DNA of 64,000 nt from Acidobacteriota bacterium (GTDB lineage: Bacteria; Acidobacteriota; Terriglobia; Acidiferrales; UBA7541). Location: positions 100,736 to 164,735 of the forward strand of contig JABCZN010000009.1 of NCBI GenBank assembly GCA_013289665.1, written 5' to 3'. Both the position numbers and the translations under genes were made by a program. The notes beneath the pieces were generated by a model. That model was given only the letters and a program-made list of their open reading frames with translations, was not told the DNA's origin and ran no database searches. Shown piece after piece: positions 1 through 8,880 of the stretch (within the stretch, counting starts at the first letter, position 1; each line of letters starts with the position of its first letter).

Positions 1-133
1 CGCGGAGACGGGCCATTACGGCGGCTAGTTGGGCGAAGGCGGGACCGGGATCTTGCGGGCGTGGGGATTTTTTGGCGTGGCGTGGTCTGGGCCTTGATTT
101 TTTGCGGGGGCGAGAGAGTTTTTTCGGAGGCAT
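1..133 (-). CDS. mazG: MazG-type nucleoside triphosphate pyrophosphohydrolase, N-terminus (cut by window edge)
   Basis: An open minus-strand frame starts at the ATG at 133 and runs off the left edge (44 codons visible). A basic, proline-rich extension of about 30 residues is followed by AFAQLAAVMARLR, which matches the opening helix of MazG proteins, just before their GCPWD motif. MazG hydrolyses NTPs to NMPs. The assignment rests on that short helix only; the Lys/Arg/Pro-rich extension before it is unusual. The gene diverges from the DUF1844 gene at 422. Confidence 0.55.
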   Translation of the reverse strand, partial: MPPKKLSRPRKKSRPRPRHAKKSPRPQDPGPAFAQLAAVMARLR

Positions 134-421
134 GCGCACGTTTTTTCCTGAGGGAATTACTTTAATGTGAGCGAAGAGGTTTCGCAAGCGGGAGCGGAAA
201 AAGAAAAGAAAAAGGATTTAGCGCAGCGGACAGGGGAGAGAAAGCACACAGTGCGCAGAGGAACGGAAGGATTTAACGCAGAGTTCGCTCGGGACGCGCC
301 AGTTCAGAGAGAAGAGGGGAGAATTGTGCGAACCGGGGGGTGGGTGGCGGGGGTGTTCCCTTCCCGTGATAAACTGAGGGGGAGTTGCTTACTTGAGAAG
401 CTGGGGAAGAGGAAGACTACC

Positions 422-916
422 GTGTCTGAACATAAGCAGGATGAGGGATTCAAGGTGATTGACCGGCGGCCGTTTACCGCCGAGGGCGAGATGCGCAAAG
501 AAGTGGTGGAAGAGCAGGAGCGCGAGGCGCAGCGCGAAGTAGTGAAGGAAAAGGCGGTGGCGCAAGCGGCGGCGGATGCAAAGACGGCGGCGGCTCCTCC
601 TGCGGAGACGCCGAAGAAGGTGCCGGCGTTTGAGAATTTGGTGCGGATGATCGGGAGCAATGCAGCGATGGTGCTGGGGGCGTATGCGGATCCGCGGACG
701 GGCGAGCCGGTGATTGATCCGGAGGCGGCGCGGGAGCTGATTGACATGCTGGATGCGCTGCAGGTGAAGACGAAGGGTAACCTGGCGCCGGAAGAGGACT
801 CGATGCTGCTGGATCTACTGGGGAAGTTGAAGATGACGTATTTGGAAATCAGCAAGGCGATGGCGGCGCAGATGGCGCAGGTGCAGGGAGCGATGAAGGG
901 GGAGAGGAAGAAGTAA
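422..916 (+). CDS. DUF1844 family protein
   Basis: 164 aa. The GTG at 422 is chosen because a purine-rich RBS (gaggaaga) lies just upstream, and because the longer in-frame reading from 167 is only repeat-derived, low-complexity sequence. Residues 1-70 are charged and Ala/Glu-rich, a likely disordered or coiled segment. Residues 75-160 (FENLVRMIGSNAAMVLGAY, then DPEAARELIDMLDALQ and LLDLLGKLKMTYLEIS) match the DUF1844 core, a helical family of unknown function that is common in Acidobacteriota. The Lys-rich C-terminus is typical of the family. Function unknown. Confidence 0.75.
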   Translation: MSEHKQDEGFKVIDRRPFTAEGEMRKEVVEEQEREAQREVVKEKAVAQAAADAKTAAAPPAETPKKVPAFENLVRMIGSNAAMVLGAYADPRTGEPVIDPEAARELIDMLDALQVKTKGNLAPEEDSMLLDLLGKLKMTYLEISKAMAAQMAQVQGAMKGERKK

Positions 917-1367
917 ACAGCAAACAGCCGATCGTAATCAGTAATCAGTAAGAGCATACGGATTATTGACCGTGGTTTGATTTAGGTTGAGATCCCTGAC
1001 GCGTCCCTGTCGGATGCGTTTGAGGATGACCAGTTTTGGGTAGGGATCCCGGGTGCTGCTTGGCGGCACTTGGGATTTTTTGTTTTTGGGAGAGAAAAAG
1101 AAAGAGTTTACACACCCAGAGGGAACACCGGGGCGCCAGAGAGAGCACAGAGTTGAGAAATCGGAAGAAGAGATTTGGAGAGGTGGGATCGTCAGAACCC
1201 GCCTTTCCTCCCCCGCGGCGGGCAAAGGCCGGGGCACCCTCGAGTTCATTTTGGATTTGATGGTTGATCGAGAACCCGACAGGGCGGAGCAAGTTCCGCC
1301 CCTACAATGGACGGTGGGGGTATGGGACAATTGCGCTGTGGCGAATGCGAAAATCAGTAGCGACCGT
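917..1367. other. Intergenic region with repeat remnants
   Basis: No gene supported. It holds degenerate purine-rich sequence and, around 1282-1306, a hairpin of the family that ends in CCGCCCCTAC. The downstream ORF is open back to 1053, but that extension has no homology-like character and looks like repeat translation. Confidence 0.6.
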
Positions 1368-3263
1368 ATGCGGGTGACGGTGCTGGGGTCGGGGACGTCG
1401 ATGGGCGTGCCTACCCTGGGGTGTCATTGCGTGGTGTGCGAGTCGGCCGATGCGCATGATAAAAGGTTGCGGCCTTCGTTGCTGCTTTCGCGGGGCGAGC
1501 AGAATGTGGTGATTGATACTACGCCGGATTTCCGGACGCAGGCTTTGCGGGCGGGGATTGACCGGCTGGATGCGGTTTTGCTTACGCATGGGCATGCGGA
1601 TCATATTCTGGGATTTGATGATTTGCGGCCGTACAACTTCAAGCAGCGGGCGGCCATGCCGGTGTATGGGAACGAAGAGACGTTTCGGATTCTGCGGCGG
1701 GCGTTTGCCTACGTGTTTGACGACAAGCCGACGTTGAGCAGCATTCCTAGCGTGAAATTGCATGTGGTGAAGGAGCCGTTTGAATTGATGGGTGTGCGGT
1801 TTGTGCCCGTGCCGCTGGTGCATGGGGAGATGGAAGTGCTCGGATATAGATTTGGGCGGGCGGCGTATTTGACGGATTTCAGCCGATTGCCGGATTCGAG
1901 CGCGGCGCTGCTCGAGGGATTGGATGATTTGATTCTGGATGCGCTGCGGGATGTGCCGCATCCGATGCATATGACGGTGGAGCAGTCGCTGGCGTTGATT
2001 GACCGGTTGAAACCGAAGCGGGCCTGGTTCACGCATATTGCGCATGATTTGGCGCATGCGGCAACGAATGAGCGGTTGCGGAAGGCGGGGTACCCGCAGG
2101 TGCAGTTGGCTTATGACGGGTTGACGTTTGAGGTGCGGACGGAGGCGCGGGGGGTGGGGGTGCGGCCGGCGGGTGGGTTGCGGGTGTTTACTTCGGGGGA
2201 GGCGTGGGCGGAGACATTTGGAGAAGAAAATGAAGAAAAAACAAGAGGGGAAACCAAGGGTGCGGCACCCACAGAAAATAGTACCCCAAGAGCACAGCCA
2301 GGAATGGCTGTGCCACAAGAAGCAGGGCGAGGCCGCGGTAGTGTGATTGCGATTGGGAATTTTGACGGGATCCATTTGGGGCATCAGAGGGTGTTGGAGT
2401 TTTCTATTGGGCTGGCGAAGCAGAGCAGGGCGGTGGCTACGGCGCTGACGTTTGAGCCGCCACCGCTGAAGGTGTTGCGACCGGAGGCGGCGCCACCGCG
2501 GATTTCGACGAACGAGCAGAGAGTGGAATGGTTTGGGGCGCTGGGGATGGAGGCGGCGGTGGTGTTGCCGTTCACGATGGAGCTGGCGAAGTTGTCGCCG
2601 GAGGATTTTGTTGACGAGATTTTAGTGGCGCAATTGCAGGTGCGCGCAGTGGTGGTGGGAGATAATTTTAGATTCGGGCACAAGCAGGCGGGGAGCGTGA
2701 AGCTCTTGCGGGAGTTGGGAATGCGGGATGGATTTGATGTGATCGTGCACGAGCCGGTGGTGGTGGATGGGGAGATTGTGTCGAGCACGGTGATCCGGAA
2801 ACTGATTGCGGAGGGCGAAGTTACGCGGGCGGCGCGGATGCTGGGGCGAGCGTTTGCGTTGACGGGCGAAGTGGTGGCGGGGACGGGGACGGGGCGGAAA
2901 TTTACGTTTCCGACGCTGAATTTGCGGCCGGAGCAGGAGTTGCTGCCGGCTCGGGGCGTTTACATTACCCGGACGGTGCTGGAGGGGGAACCGAACAGTC
3001 ACCGAAGCGTGACGAATGTGGGGATGCGGCCGACGTTCAATGGAACGGGGCTGACGGTGGAGACGCATTTGCTGGATTATTCGGGGAATTTTTCACCGAA
3101 GAGGATTGAAGTGCGGTTCTGGAAGAAATTGCGGGAGGAGAAGAAGTTTGGCGGGGTGGAGGAGTTGAAGGCCCAGATCGCGAAGGATATTGCGCGGGCG
3201 AATGGATTTTTCTCGAAGTTGAGGAAGGTGCGGGGGAAGAGGTTGGCGGGGATGAGGGAATAA
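1368..3263 (+). CDS. ribF: Fusion: PhnP-like metallo-beta-lactamase hydrolase + RibF riboflavin kinase/FAD synthetase
   Basis: 631 aa from the ATG at 1368, the natural start of the MBL domain (MRVTVLGSGTSMGVPTLGC). Residues 1-270 form an MBL-fold hydrolase with the metal motif LTHGHADH and a later THIAHD histidine, close to PhnP/cyclic phosphodiesterase-type proteins. A linker of about 55 residues follows. From about residue 325 comes a full RibF: nucleotidyl transferase domain (GNFDGIHLGHQ) and riboflavin kinase domain (FPTLN near 515), which make FMN and FAD from riboflavin. There is no stop between the halves. RibF could also start at an internal GTG (2343). The linker is made of intergenic palindromic repeats, so two once-separate genes may have been joined by repeat insertion. 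Confidence 0.85.
   Translation: MRVTVLGSGTSMGVPTLGCHCVVCESADAHDKRLRPSLLLSRGEQNVVIDTTPDFRTQALRAGIDRLDAVLLTHGHADHILGFDDLRPYNFKQRAAMPVYGNEETFRILRRAFAYVFDDKPTLSSIPSVKLHVVKEPFELMGVRFVPVPLVHGEMEVLGYRFGRAAYLTDFSRLPDSSAALLEGLDDLILDALRDVPHPMHMTVEQSLALIDRLKPKRAWFTHIAHDLAHAATNERLRKAGYPQVQLAYDGLTFEVRTEARGVGVRPAGGLRVFTSGEAWAETFGEENEEKTRGETKGAAPTENSTPRAQPGMAVPQEAGRGRGSVIAIGNFDGIHLGHQRVLEFSIGLAKQSRAVATALTFEPPPLKVLRPEAAPPRISTNEQRVEWFGALGMEAAVVLPFTMELAKLSPEDFVDEILVAQLQVRAVVVGDNFRFGHKQAGSVKLLRELGMRDGFDVIVHEPVVVDGEIVSSTVIRKLIAEGEVTRAARMLGRAFALTGEVVAGTGTGRKFTFPTLNLRPEQELLPARGVYITRTVLEGEPNSHRSVTNVGMRPTFNGTGLTVETHLLDYSGNFSPKRIEVRFWKKLREEKKFGGVEELKAQIAKDIARANGFFSKLRKVRGKRLAGMRE
2250..2320 (+). repeat. Two intergenic-type palindromes inside the MBL-RibF reading frame
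   Basis: GGGTGCGGCACCC (2258-2270) is a perfect palindrome around one base. GCACAGCCA-GGAA-TGGCTGTGC (2292-2313) is a perfect 9-bp stem with a 4-nt loop. The same units occur in non-coding gaps, for example 5771-5792. Here they are translated as part of the interdomain linker. Confidence 0.85.
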
Positions 3264-3317
3264 ATACGGAAGAATCGACGAGCGGCCGGGTTGAAGGCGA
3301 GGTTGAGGTTGAATCCA

Positions 3318-3352
3318 AACCCGCACCATGAAAACCGCAGGGTGCGGCACCC
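3318..3352. repeat. CCGCACC...GGGTGCGG palindromic repeat
   Basis: Hairpin-forming unit directly after ribF; related copies lie at 16396-16420, 17507-17536, 18400-18430 and 19558-19590. It lies between two converging genes. Confidence 0.7.
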
Positions 3353-3363
3353 GAGGCGATTCA

Positions 3364-3567
3364 CTACTTAGCTCGAAACCATCCCGTCAATGCAGGCGCA
3401 AACAAAACCATAAGTGCTGCCCAAATACAACCTTCCGTTATGGAGTGAGCGAGGCTACGGCGCCACGACGGGAAGAGAAAGCCAAAACCTTGATCGAGTA
3501 GTATCCAAAGAAGTGACAGTACAACAAACCCAATGAGGCGTTCTAGAGGTGTCGGTGGCTTAATCAT
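3364..3567 (-). CDS. Small hypothetical membrane protein
   Basis: 67 aa from the ATG at 3567. Two hydrophobic stretches (residues 9-32, LIGFVVLSLLWILLDQGFGF; and 46-63) suggest two membrane helices. GC is lower than in the neighbours. No family recognised. It lies upstream of, and on the same strand as, nothing related; the next gene (LytTR regulator) is on the same strand but starts further away. Moderate support only: length, membrane pattern and clean start. Confidence 0.45.
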   Translation of the reverse strand: MIKPPTPLERLIGFVVLSLLWILLDQGFGFLFPSWRRSLAHSITEGCIWAALMVLFAPALTGWFRAK

Positions 3568-3606
3568 TGGAGTGACGTTTTCCCTTTAGCTCCCAGAAAA
3601 CATCGG

Positions 3607-4386
3607 TCAGAGTTTGAAGAGTTCGCGGAGGCGCTTGGTTTGCTGGCGGGAGACGGGGATTTCGGAGGATTTTTTGTCGTTCATTTTCAGCATGAAGCTG
3701 GATTTGAACCAGGGGACGACTTCGCGGATGTGGTGAATGTTGACGAGGTAGGAGCGGTGGGGGCGCCAGAAAGAGTCGGAGTCGAGGGTGGCGTGAAGTT
3801 CTTCAAGGGTGCGGTAGTTGGAGGAGCCTTCAAGATCCTTGGCGGTGACGGAGATGAGGCCGCCTTCGATAGAGGCGAAGATGAGGTCTTCGGCATCTAC
3901 CAGGAGCATACGTTGCTGGGAACGGATGAGGATTTTGCTGGGTTGCGTGGAGGAGGATTTGGGAGCGGAGAGCTGGGAGACTAGCTGCTCGAGGCGTTCG
4001 GTGGTGCTGGTGTGGGCTTCGATCTCTTTTTTGGCTTTGGTGATGGCTTTGGAGAGGCGAGCTTTGTCGAAGGGTTTTAGGACGTAGTCCACTGCGTTTA
4101 CGTCGAAAGCTTGGACAGCGTAGTGGTCGAAGGCGGTGGCGAAGACTACGTGGGGGACTTTGAGTTTCCGCTCGACTAGCTTTTGCAGGACGCCGAACCC
4201 ATCGAGGCCGGGCATCTGGACGTCGAGGAAGACGAGGTCGGGATTGTGCTCTTTGATCAAGCTTACGGCTTCGAGGCCGTTTTTGCCCTGGCCGATTAGC
4301 GAGATTTCGGGGAAGGCTCTGAGGAGGAAAGCCAGTTCCTCGCGAGCGGGCTTTTCGTCGTCGACGATGATGGTGTTGATTGGCAT
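3607..4386 (-). CDS. LytTR-family response regulator
   Basis: 259 aa from the ATG at 4386 (MPINTIIVDDEKPAREEL); the ORF is longer upstream but that part is repeat translation. Residues 1-120 are a receiver domain: acidic pair in VDDE, phospho-acceptor in LVFLDVQMPGLDG, the conserved Thr/Ala region ATAFDHYA, and Lys in YVLKPFD. A Ser/Thr-rich linker leads to a LytTR DNA-binding domain at 150-259 (FWRPHRSYLVNIHHI, ending IPVSRQQTKRLRELF). Such AlgR/LytR-type regulators act with LytS-like sensor kinases; no kinase gene is adjacent. Confidence 0.9.
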   Translation of the reverse strand: MPINTIIVDDEKPAREELAFLLRAFPEISLIGQGKNGLEAVSLIKEHNPDLVFLDVQMPGLDGFGVLQKLVERKLKVPHVVFATAFDHYAVQAFDVNAVDYVLKPFDKARLSKAITKAKKEIEAHTSTTERLEQLVSQLSAPKSSSTQPSKILIRSQQRMLLVDAEDLIFASIEGGLISVTAKDLEGSSNYRTLEELHATLDSDSFWRPHRSYLVNIHHIREVVPWFKSSFMLKMNDKKSSEIPVSRQQTKRLRELFKL

Positions 4387-4413
4387 TGGGGTGAAGGGAA
4401 AGTATACAGTGGC

Positions 4414-4620
4414 CGATGGCCAGCGACCAGTGACCCGAAGGAAGAAGAGGGGACTTAACGCAGAGGGCGCTGAGGTCGGCGCGCAGAGGTCGCTCAGAAG
4501 AGTTCTCACCACGGAGGACACAGAGAGCACTGAGAAAGGCAGCGTCAGAAGTTGGGCGTCAAGACGCATGGGTTGAGGTCCTTCGGCTATCCTTATCGGA
4601 TAGCCTCAGGATGACAGACG
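4414..4620. repeat. Intergenic repeat block (several families)
   Basis: Contains a GGCCAGCGACCAGTGACC unit, a purine-rich CGCAGAGG ladder, and a hairpin CGGCTATCC-TTAT-CGGATAGCC (4583-4604) embedded in a GAGGTCCTTCGG...CTCAGGATGAC element that recurs at 16292-16330. Confidence 0.65.
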
Positions 4621-4654
4621 CTATTAGAATTCGGGGCGATGGACTGGAGGAATT

Positions 4655-5206
4655 GTGACGAAGGCGAAGGCGGGCAAGGGGCCGGCTGAGATTTTGCGGA
4701 GTGAGATGGTTTATCAGGGGAAGGTGTTTGGGGTGCGGCGGGATGAGGTGGTGGAGCCTAGCGGGTTGAGGGCGACGCGTGAGGTGATTACGCATCCGGG
4801 GTCGGTAGTGGTGCTGCCAGTACTGCCAGATGGAAGGATTGTAATGATTCGTCAGTATCGGCATGCGACGCGGCAGTATTTGTGGGAGTTGGTGGCGGGA
4901 CGCAAGGAGCCGGAGGAGACGCCGAAGGAGGGGGCGGCGCGGGAGCTGCTGGAGGAGACAGGATATCGCGCGAAACGATTCAAGGTTTTCCTGGATGTGT
5001 TCCCAACCCCGGGATTTCTGGAGGAACGGATGTACCTGTTGCTTGCGGAGGGGTTGACGGCAGGAGAGGCACAGCCGGAAGAGGACGAGAAGATCGAGGT
5101 GCGGCCGTTCAAGCTGAAAGAACTGAAACAGATGATCAAAAGCGGACGATTGCGGGACGCCAAGTCCATCGCCGGGATTTTCTATTACGTTACTTTTTTG
5201 CGGTAG
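4655..5206 (+). CDS. NUDIX hydrolase, ADP-ribose pyrophosphatase type
   Basis: 183 aa. GTG start at 4655, supported by GGAGG five bases upstream. The Nudix box is complete (GRKEPEETPKEGAA followed by RELLEETG, near residues 80-101). The preceding LPDGRIVMIRQYRHAT and following PGFLEERMYLLLAE are typical of ADP-ribose/nucleoside-diphosphate-sugar hydrolases that clear toxic ADP-ribose. Intracellular. Stands alone between repeats and the cold-shock gene. Confidence 0.88.
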   Translation: MTKAKAGKGPAEILRSEMVYQGKVFGVRRDEVVEPSGLRATREVITHPGSVVVLPVLPDGRIVMIRQYRHATRQYLWELVAGRKEPEETPKEGAARELLEETGYRAKRFKVFLDVFPTPGFLEERMYLLLAEGLTAGEAQPEEDEKIEVRPFKLKELKQMIKSGRLRDAKSIAGIFYYVTFLR

Positions 5207-5285
5207 GCTTCCCCTCCCTGACGGTTTCAACCGTTGAAAAGCGTATAAATATGCACAAGCGTGTAAGAAAGTCGTTAGAGTTCGC

Positions 5286-5313
5286 TTGACTCCGAAGTCC
5301 AGTTTGATACACT
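5286..5313 (+). promoter_or_regulatory. Promoter of the cold-shock gene
   Basis: TTGACT at 5286-5291 and TACACT at 5308-5313, 16 nt apart. The predicted start near 5320 leaves a 5' leader of about 65 nt before the cold-shock start codon. Confidence 0.5.
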
Positions 5314-5386
5314 CCGCGCAATTCGTGCTCATGGCGGCGCGTCTAGGTATTCCGCCCCCAGAGTCACCGTCCAAAGGAGACACGAA

Positions 5387-5587
5387 GTGCAAGGAACAGT
5401 AAAGTGGTTCAATAATTCGAAAGGATACGGATTCATAGGCCGGGAAGATGGGCCCGATGTATTCGTACACTATTCGGCAATCACCGGGGATGGCTACCGG
5501 ACGTTGCAGGAGGGTGATCCGGTCGAATTTGAGATAGTCCAGGGACCCAAAGGACCGCAGGCGGCCGAGGTGAAAAAAAGCGCCTGA
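5387..5587 (+). CDS. CspA-family cold-shock protein
   Basis: 66 aa, standard length for the family. GTG start at 5387 with AAAGGAGA upstream. The RNA-binding motifs RNP1 (KGYGFI) and RNP2 (VFVHY) are present. Single-stranded nucleic-acid chaperone of the cytoplasm. A strong intrinsic terminator follows within 25 nt, so it is a single-gene transcript. Confidence 0.95.
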   Translation: MQGTVKWFNNSKGYGFIGREDGPDVFVHYSAITGDGYRTLQEGDPVEFEIVQGPKGPQAAEVKKSA

Positions 5588-5610
5588 TAGAGAATTTGGA
5601 TCTGATCGGG

Positions 5611-5643
5611 ACGGCGGAGGTGAAAGCTTCCGCCGTTTTTTTT
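5611..5643 (+). terminator. Intrinsic terminator of the cold-shock gene
   Basis: Stem ACGGCGGA / TCCGCCGT (5611-5618 with 5629-5636), followed by eight T residues. Confidence 0.9.
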
Positions 5644-5758
5644 GTTGGGGTCGCAAGAAGATTGGGGAGTTGCCGAGAGTTAGGGGAAAACAGATAACAG
5701 GAAGCTGGGAGAAGAATTAACGCTGAGTGCGCTGAGAACGCTGAGGTCGTCGAGAAGA

Positions 5759-5838
5759 GGTACCCCAAGAGCACAGCCAGGAATGGCTGTGCCACAGGGA
5801 ACCGAACAGCACAGGCTAAAGCGTGTGCTACCTGGGGG
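5759..5838. repeat. Two adjacent palindromic repeats upstream of polX
   Basis: GCACAGCCA-GGAA-TGGCTGTGC (5771-5792), preceded by TACCCCAAGA exactly as in the coding copy at 2281-2313, then an imperfect GCACAGGCT...AGCGTGTGC unit (about 5808-5830). Confidence 0.8.
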
Positions 5839-5861
5839 CGGAGAGGAATATAATTGCGGGC

Positions 5862-7739
5862 ATGGACAACAAACAGATTGCACGGATTTTGCGGGAGACC
5901 GCGTCACTTTTGCAGATTGACGGGGCGATCATCGGGCGCTACCGGAGTTATGAGAAGGCGGCGGAACTGATTGACAGCTTGCCGGAGTCGGTGGAGCAGT
6001 TGGTGGCTACACCGGAGAAGTTGACGGAGTTGCCGGGGATTGGCGACCGGATGGTGGAGCATCTGCAGGAGATCGTCGAGAGCGGCGATTACTCGCTGCG
6101 GAAGAAATTGCTGAAGAAATATCCGGAGACGATTCTGGATTTGCTGAATCTGCAATCGCTGGGGCCGAAGAAGGTGGCTTTTTTGTGGAGCAAGTTCAAG
6201 GCGGGCAGCGTGGCGGACGTGGAGAAACTGGCGAAGGAAGGCAAGCTGCGGGATTTGCCGGGATTTGGAGAGAAGAGCGAGCAGAATATTTTGAAGGCGG
6301 TGGAGGTGTTCAAGAAGTCGTCGGGAAGATTTTTGATCAGCCGGGGAGAAGAGGCGGCGATTGCGATTTCGGCGCACATCGGGAAGGCGGGGAAAGGCGT
6401 GGAGAGCGTGACACCGGCGGGCTCGCTGAGGCGAGGCAAGGAGACCGTGGGAGATCTGGATTTACTGGTGACCCTGGCGCCGGGGCATACGAAGCAGAAG
6501 GAAGTGGATGCGCTTGCGGCGCACATTTTGAAGTTTCCGGGGATTGACCAGACGCTGGCGCACGGCGAGAACAAGGTTAGTTTCACGCTGCAGGATGGGC
6601 TGCAGGTGGATGTGCGTTTACTGGAGAAGGAGAATTTTGGGGCGGCGCTGCTTTATTTTACGGGGTCGAAAGAACACAACGTGGCTTTGCGCGGGCGCGC
6701 GAACGACATGGGGTTTACGTTGAACGAGTATGAATTGGCGATGTTGGGAGAAGGCGAAGAAGGAAAAGGCAAACCCAAGAGCGGGCCGGGCCCTTCGGAC
6801 AGATTGAAGGCAGGCAAGCCCGGCCCCTTGAAAGGAGAGGAGGAGGCGAAGAAAGGGCGGCGGGTGGCGGGGCGGACGGAGGAGGAGATTTACGCGAAGT
6901 TGAAGATGGAGTATGTGCCGCCGGAATTGCGGGAGAACACGGGGGAGATTGCGGTGGCGGAAAACTACAAGCTGCCGAAATTGATTGAGCTGCGGGATCT
7001 GAAGGGCGACCTGCAGATGCATACGACGGCCAGTGACGGGAAGAATTCGATTGAGGAGATGGCGGAGGCAGCGCGGGCGCTGGGGCACGACTACATCGCG
7101 ATCACGGACCACTCGAAAGCGGTGACGGTGGCGAATGGGTTGGATGAAAAGCGGATGGCGGCGCATATCAAGAATTTGCGGGCAGCGGACGAGAAGGGGC
7201 TGGGAATCCGGGTGCTGGCGGGGTCGGAAGTGGATATTTTGAAGGACGGGTCGCTGGATTATCCAGATGAGATTCTGGCGCAATTGGATGTGGTGGTGTG
7301 CTCGATCCATTCCTATTTCAATCTGGAGCAGGCGGCGATGACCGAGCGGATGCTGGCGGCGATCGAGAATCCGTACACGCAAATTATCGCGCACCCGACG
7401 GGGCGGCTGCTGTTGCGGCGGGATCCGATTGATTACGACATGGAGAAGGTGCTGGGCGCATGCGCGAAGCACGGGGTGGCGATGGAGTGCAATTCCTATC
7501 CCGACCGGTTGGATCTGAAGGATGTGTATCTGAGGATGTGCAAGGAGCGCGGAGTGAAGGTGGTAATTTCGACGGACTCGCATAATACGGGGAATTTATC
7601 GTTGATACGGTACGGGGTGGTAATGGGGCGGCGGGGGTGGTTGGAGAAGAAGGATGTGATTAATACGTTGCCGACGAAGGAGTTTTTGGAGGAGTTGCGG
7701 GAGAAGCCGGGGAGTAAGAGGAAGGCGGCCAAGAAGTAG
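5862..7739 (+). CDS. polX: PolX-type DNA polymerase / 3'-5' exonuclease
   Basis: 625 aa from the ATG at 5862 (MDNKQIARILRETASLLQ). Helix-hairpin-helix motifs (LPGIGDRM; DLPGFGEKSEQNIL), then the pol-beta nucleotidyl transferase core with GSLRRGKETVGDLDLLV, in which DLD are the metal ligands. The C-terminal PHP phosphoesterase domain has GDLQMHTTASDGKNS, ITDHS, GSEVDI and STDSHN. Repair polymerase with Mn-dependent nuclease. Between the two domains is an insertion of about 35 residues, GEEGKGKPKSGPGPSD and onward, built from an intergenic palindromic repeat; PolX proteins normally go almost directly to the RxAGxTEEExY segment. Confidence 0.93.
   Translation: MDNKQIARILRETASLLQIDGAIIGRYRSYEKAAELIDSLPESVEQLVATPEKLTELPGIGDRMVEHLQEIVESGDYSLRKKLLKKYPETILDLLNLQSLGPKKVAFLWSKFKAGSVADVEKLAKEGKLRDLPGFGEKSEQNILKAVEVFKKSSGRFLISRGEEAAIAISAHIGKAGKGVESVTPAGSLRRGKETVGDLDLLVTLAPGHTKQKEVDALAAHILKFPGIDQTLAHGENKVSFTLQDGLQVDVRLLEKENFGAALLYFTGSKEHNVALRGRANDMGFTLNEYELAMLGEGEEGKGKPKSGPGPSDRLKAGKPGPLKGEEEAKKGRRVAGRTEEEIYAKLKMEYVPPELRENTGEIAVAENYKLPKLIELRDLKGDLQMHTTASDGKNSIEEMAEAARALGHDYIAITDHSKAVTVANGLDEKRMAAHIKNLRAADEKGLGIRVLAGSEVDILKDGSLDYPDEILAQLDVVVCSIHSYFNLEQAAMTERMLAAIENPYTQIIAHPTGRLLLRRDPIDYDMEKVLGACAKHGVAMECNSYPDRLDLKDVYLRMCKERGVKVVISTDSHNTGNLSLIRYGVVMGRRGWLEKKDVINTLPTKEFLEELREKPGSKRKAAKK
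6771..6834 (+). repeat. Palindromic repeat inserted in frame in polX
   Basis: The 21 nt at 6771-6791 (AAACCCAAGAGCGGG then CCGGGC) are identical to the non-coding copy at 14967-14987. The partner arm GCAAGCCCGGCCCC lies at 6814-6827. It encodes the Gly/Pro/Lys linker between polymerase and PHP domains. Confidence 0.85.
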
Positions 7740-7965
7740 GAGAAGAAAGAAGGCTGAACAGAGAGGCGCCGAGATCGCAGAGAAGAGGGAGAACGGACGG
7801 TGGGCGGCGTTGGTGTAGAAGAGCCCACCCTTTCCGGGCGGCGCAAAAGGCACCCTCAAGCACCCCGGTGCCCCAGCTCGACCGGGAAAAGACGGGAAAT
7901 CCACAGGGAACATTTTGCGGGGGAAATGCGTTTCTGGATACAGGACGAGTTGCGGAGGCCTATTT

Positions 7966-8880
7966 ATGAGGAGAGGATTGGAGCGGCGCATGACGATGCT
8001 GGCGGCTGGAATGCGGATACGGATGGCTCACCACGTGGTATTGCTTGGGGCTTTGTTCTGTGGGGGGATGCTGCTGGTGCCGGGCGGGGTGCTCGCAGAT
8101 GAGGTGGCGAAGACTTTTGCTGTGTCGGGGCACGCTCATGTGCGGGTGCAGACAGATGATGGGTCCGTGAGGGTGTCCACAGGAGATATCAAGCAGGTGG
8201 AAATTCGGGTCGAATATACCGGGTACAAGCTGGATCGGGATTTGCAGGTTAGCACTTCGCAGAATGGGGATTCGGTCGAAGTGACGGCGCGGACGCACGG
8301 CGGAAATTGGTTCAATTTTGGAGTACGGCACTCGAGCTTGCGGGTGGAAGTGCACATGCCGAAGAACGCGGATCTGGAGGTGACTTCGGGGGATGGGTCG
8401 GTGGAGGCGGATTCGATTAATGGGAATCTGGATGTGAAGACAGGCGATGGGCATATCTCGGTGCAGGGAGCGAAGGGGAATATCCGACTGCACACGGGCG
8501 ACGGGCACATTGAGGGGCGCGCGTTGGATGGCCGGGCGGAGATTACTACGGGCGATGGACACGTGAATGTGGAAGGGCGATTTGACGCGCTGAGTATCAG
8601 GACGGGGGATGGCAACGTGACCGCGCGGGCGGGCAAGGGGTCGACGGTGGCTTCGGCGTGGAATATTCATACGGGAGATGGAAGTGTGGATCTGGATTTG
8701 CCGGGGGAGATGCAGGCGAACCTGGATGCTAGCACGCATGATGGGCGCATCAGCTTGGGGATTCCGGTGATGGTGGAGGGGACGTTTAGTTCGACGAAGA
8801 TTCTGGGGAAGATGAATGGCGGCGGGCAGACGATTGTGGTTCGGACGGGGGATGGGTCGATACACTTGAATAAGAGCTGA
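7966..8880 (+). CDS. Secreted DUF4097-type beta-helix protein
   Basis: 304 aa from the ATG at 7966; the ATG at 7990 is an equally possible start with a nearby purine-rich site. A signal peptide (residues 20-45, hydrophobic LLGALFCGGMLLVPGG) ends before ADEVAKTF. The rest is a repetitive beta-solenoid of DUF4097 type: TGDGHI/TGDGHV/TGDGNV/TGDGSV recur about every 20 residues from 155 to the C-terminus. The family is exported or envelope-facing, with unknown molecular role; related proteins are often encoded near anti-sigma or envelope-stress genes. Nothing of that kind is adjacent here. Confidence 0.75.
   Translation: MRRGLERRMTMLAAGMRIRMAHHVVLLGALFCGGMLLVPGGVLADEVAKTFAVSGHAHVRVQTDDGSVRVSTGDIKQVEIRVEYTGYKLDRDLQVSTSQNGDSVEVTARTHGGNWFNFGVRHSSLRVEVHMPKNADLEVTSGDGSVEADSINGNLDVKTGDGHISVQGAKGNIRLHTGDGHIEGRALDGRAEITTGDGHVNVEGRFDALSIRTGDGNVTARAGKGSTVASAWNIHTGDGSVDLDLPGEMQANLDASTHDGRISLGIPVMVEGTFSSTKILGKMNGGGQTIVVRTGDGSIHLNKS

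Noticed and set aside
1053..1367. N-terminal extension of the MBL-RibF protein
   Set aside because: Translates repeat-type DNA; the MBL fold starts at 1368.
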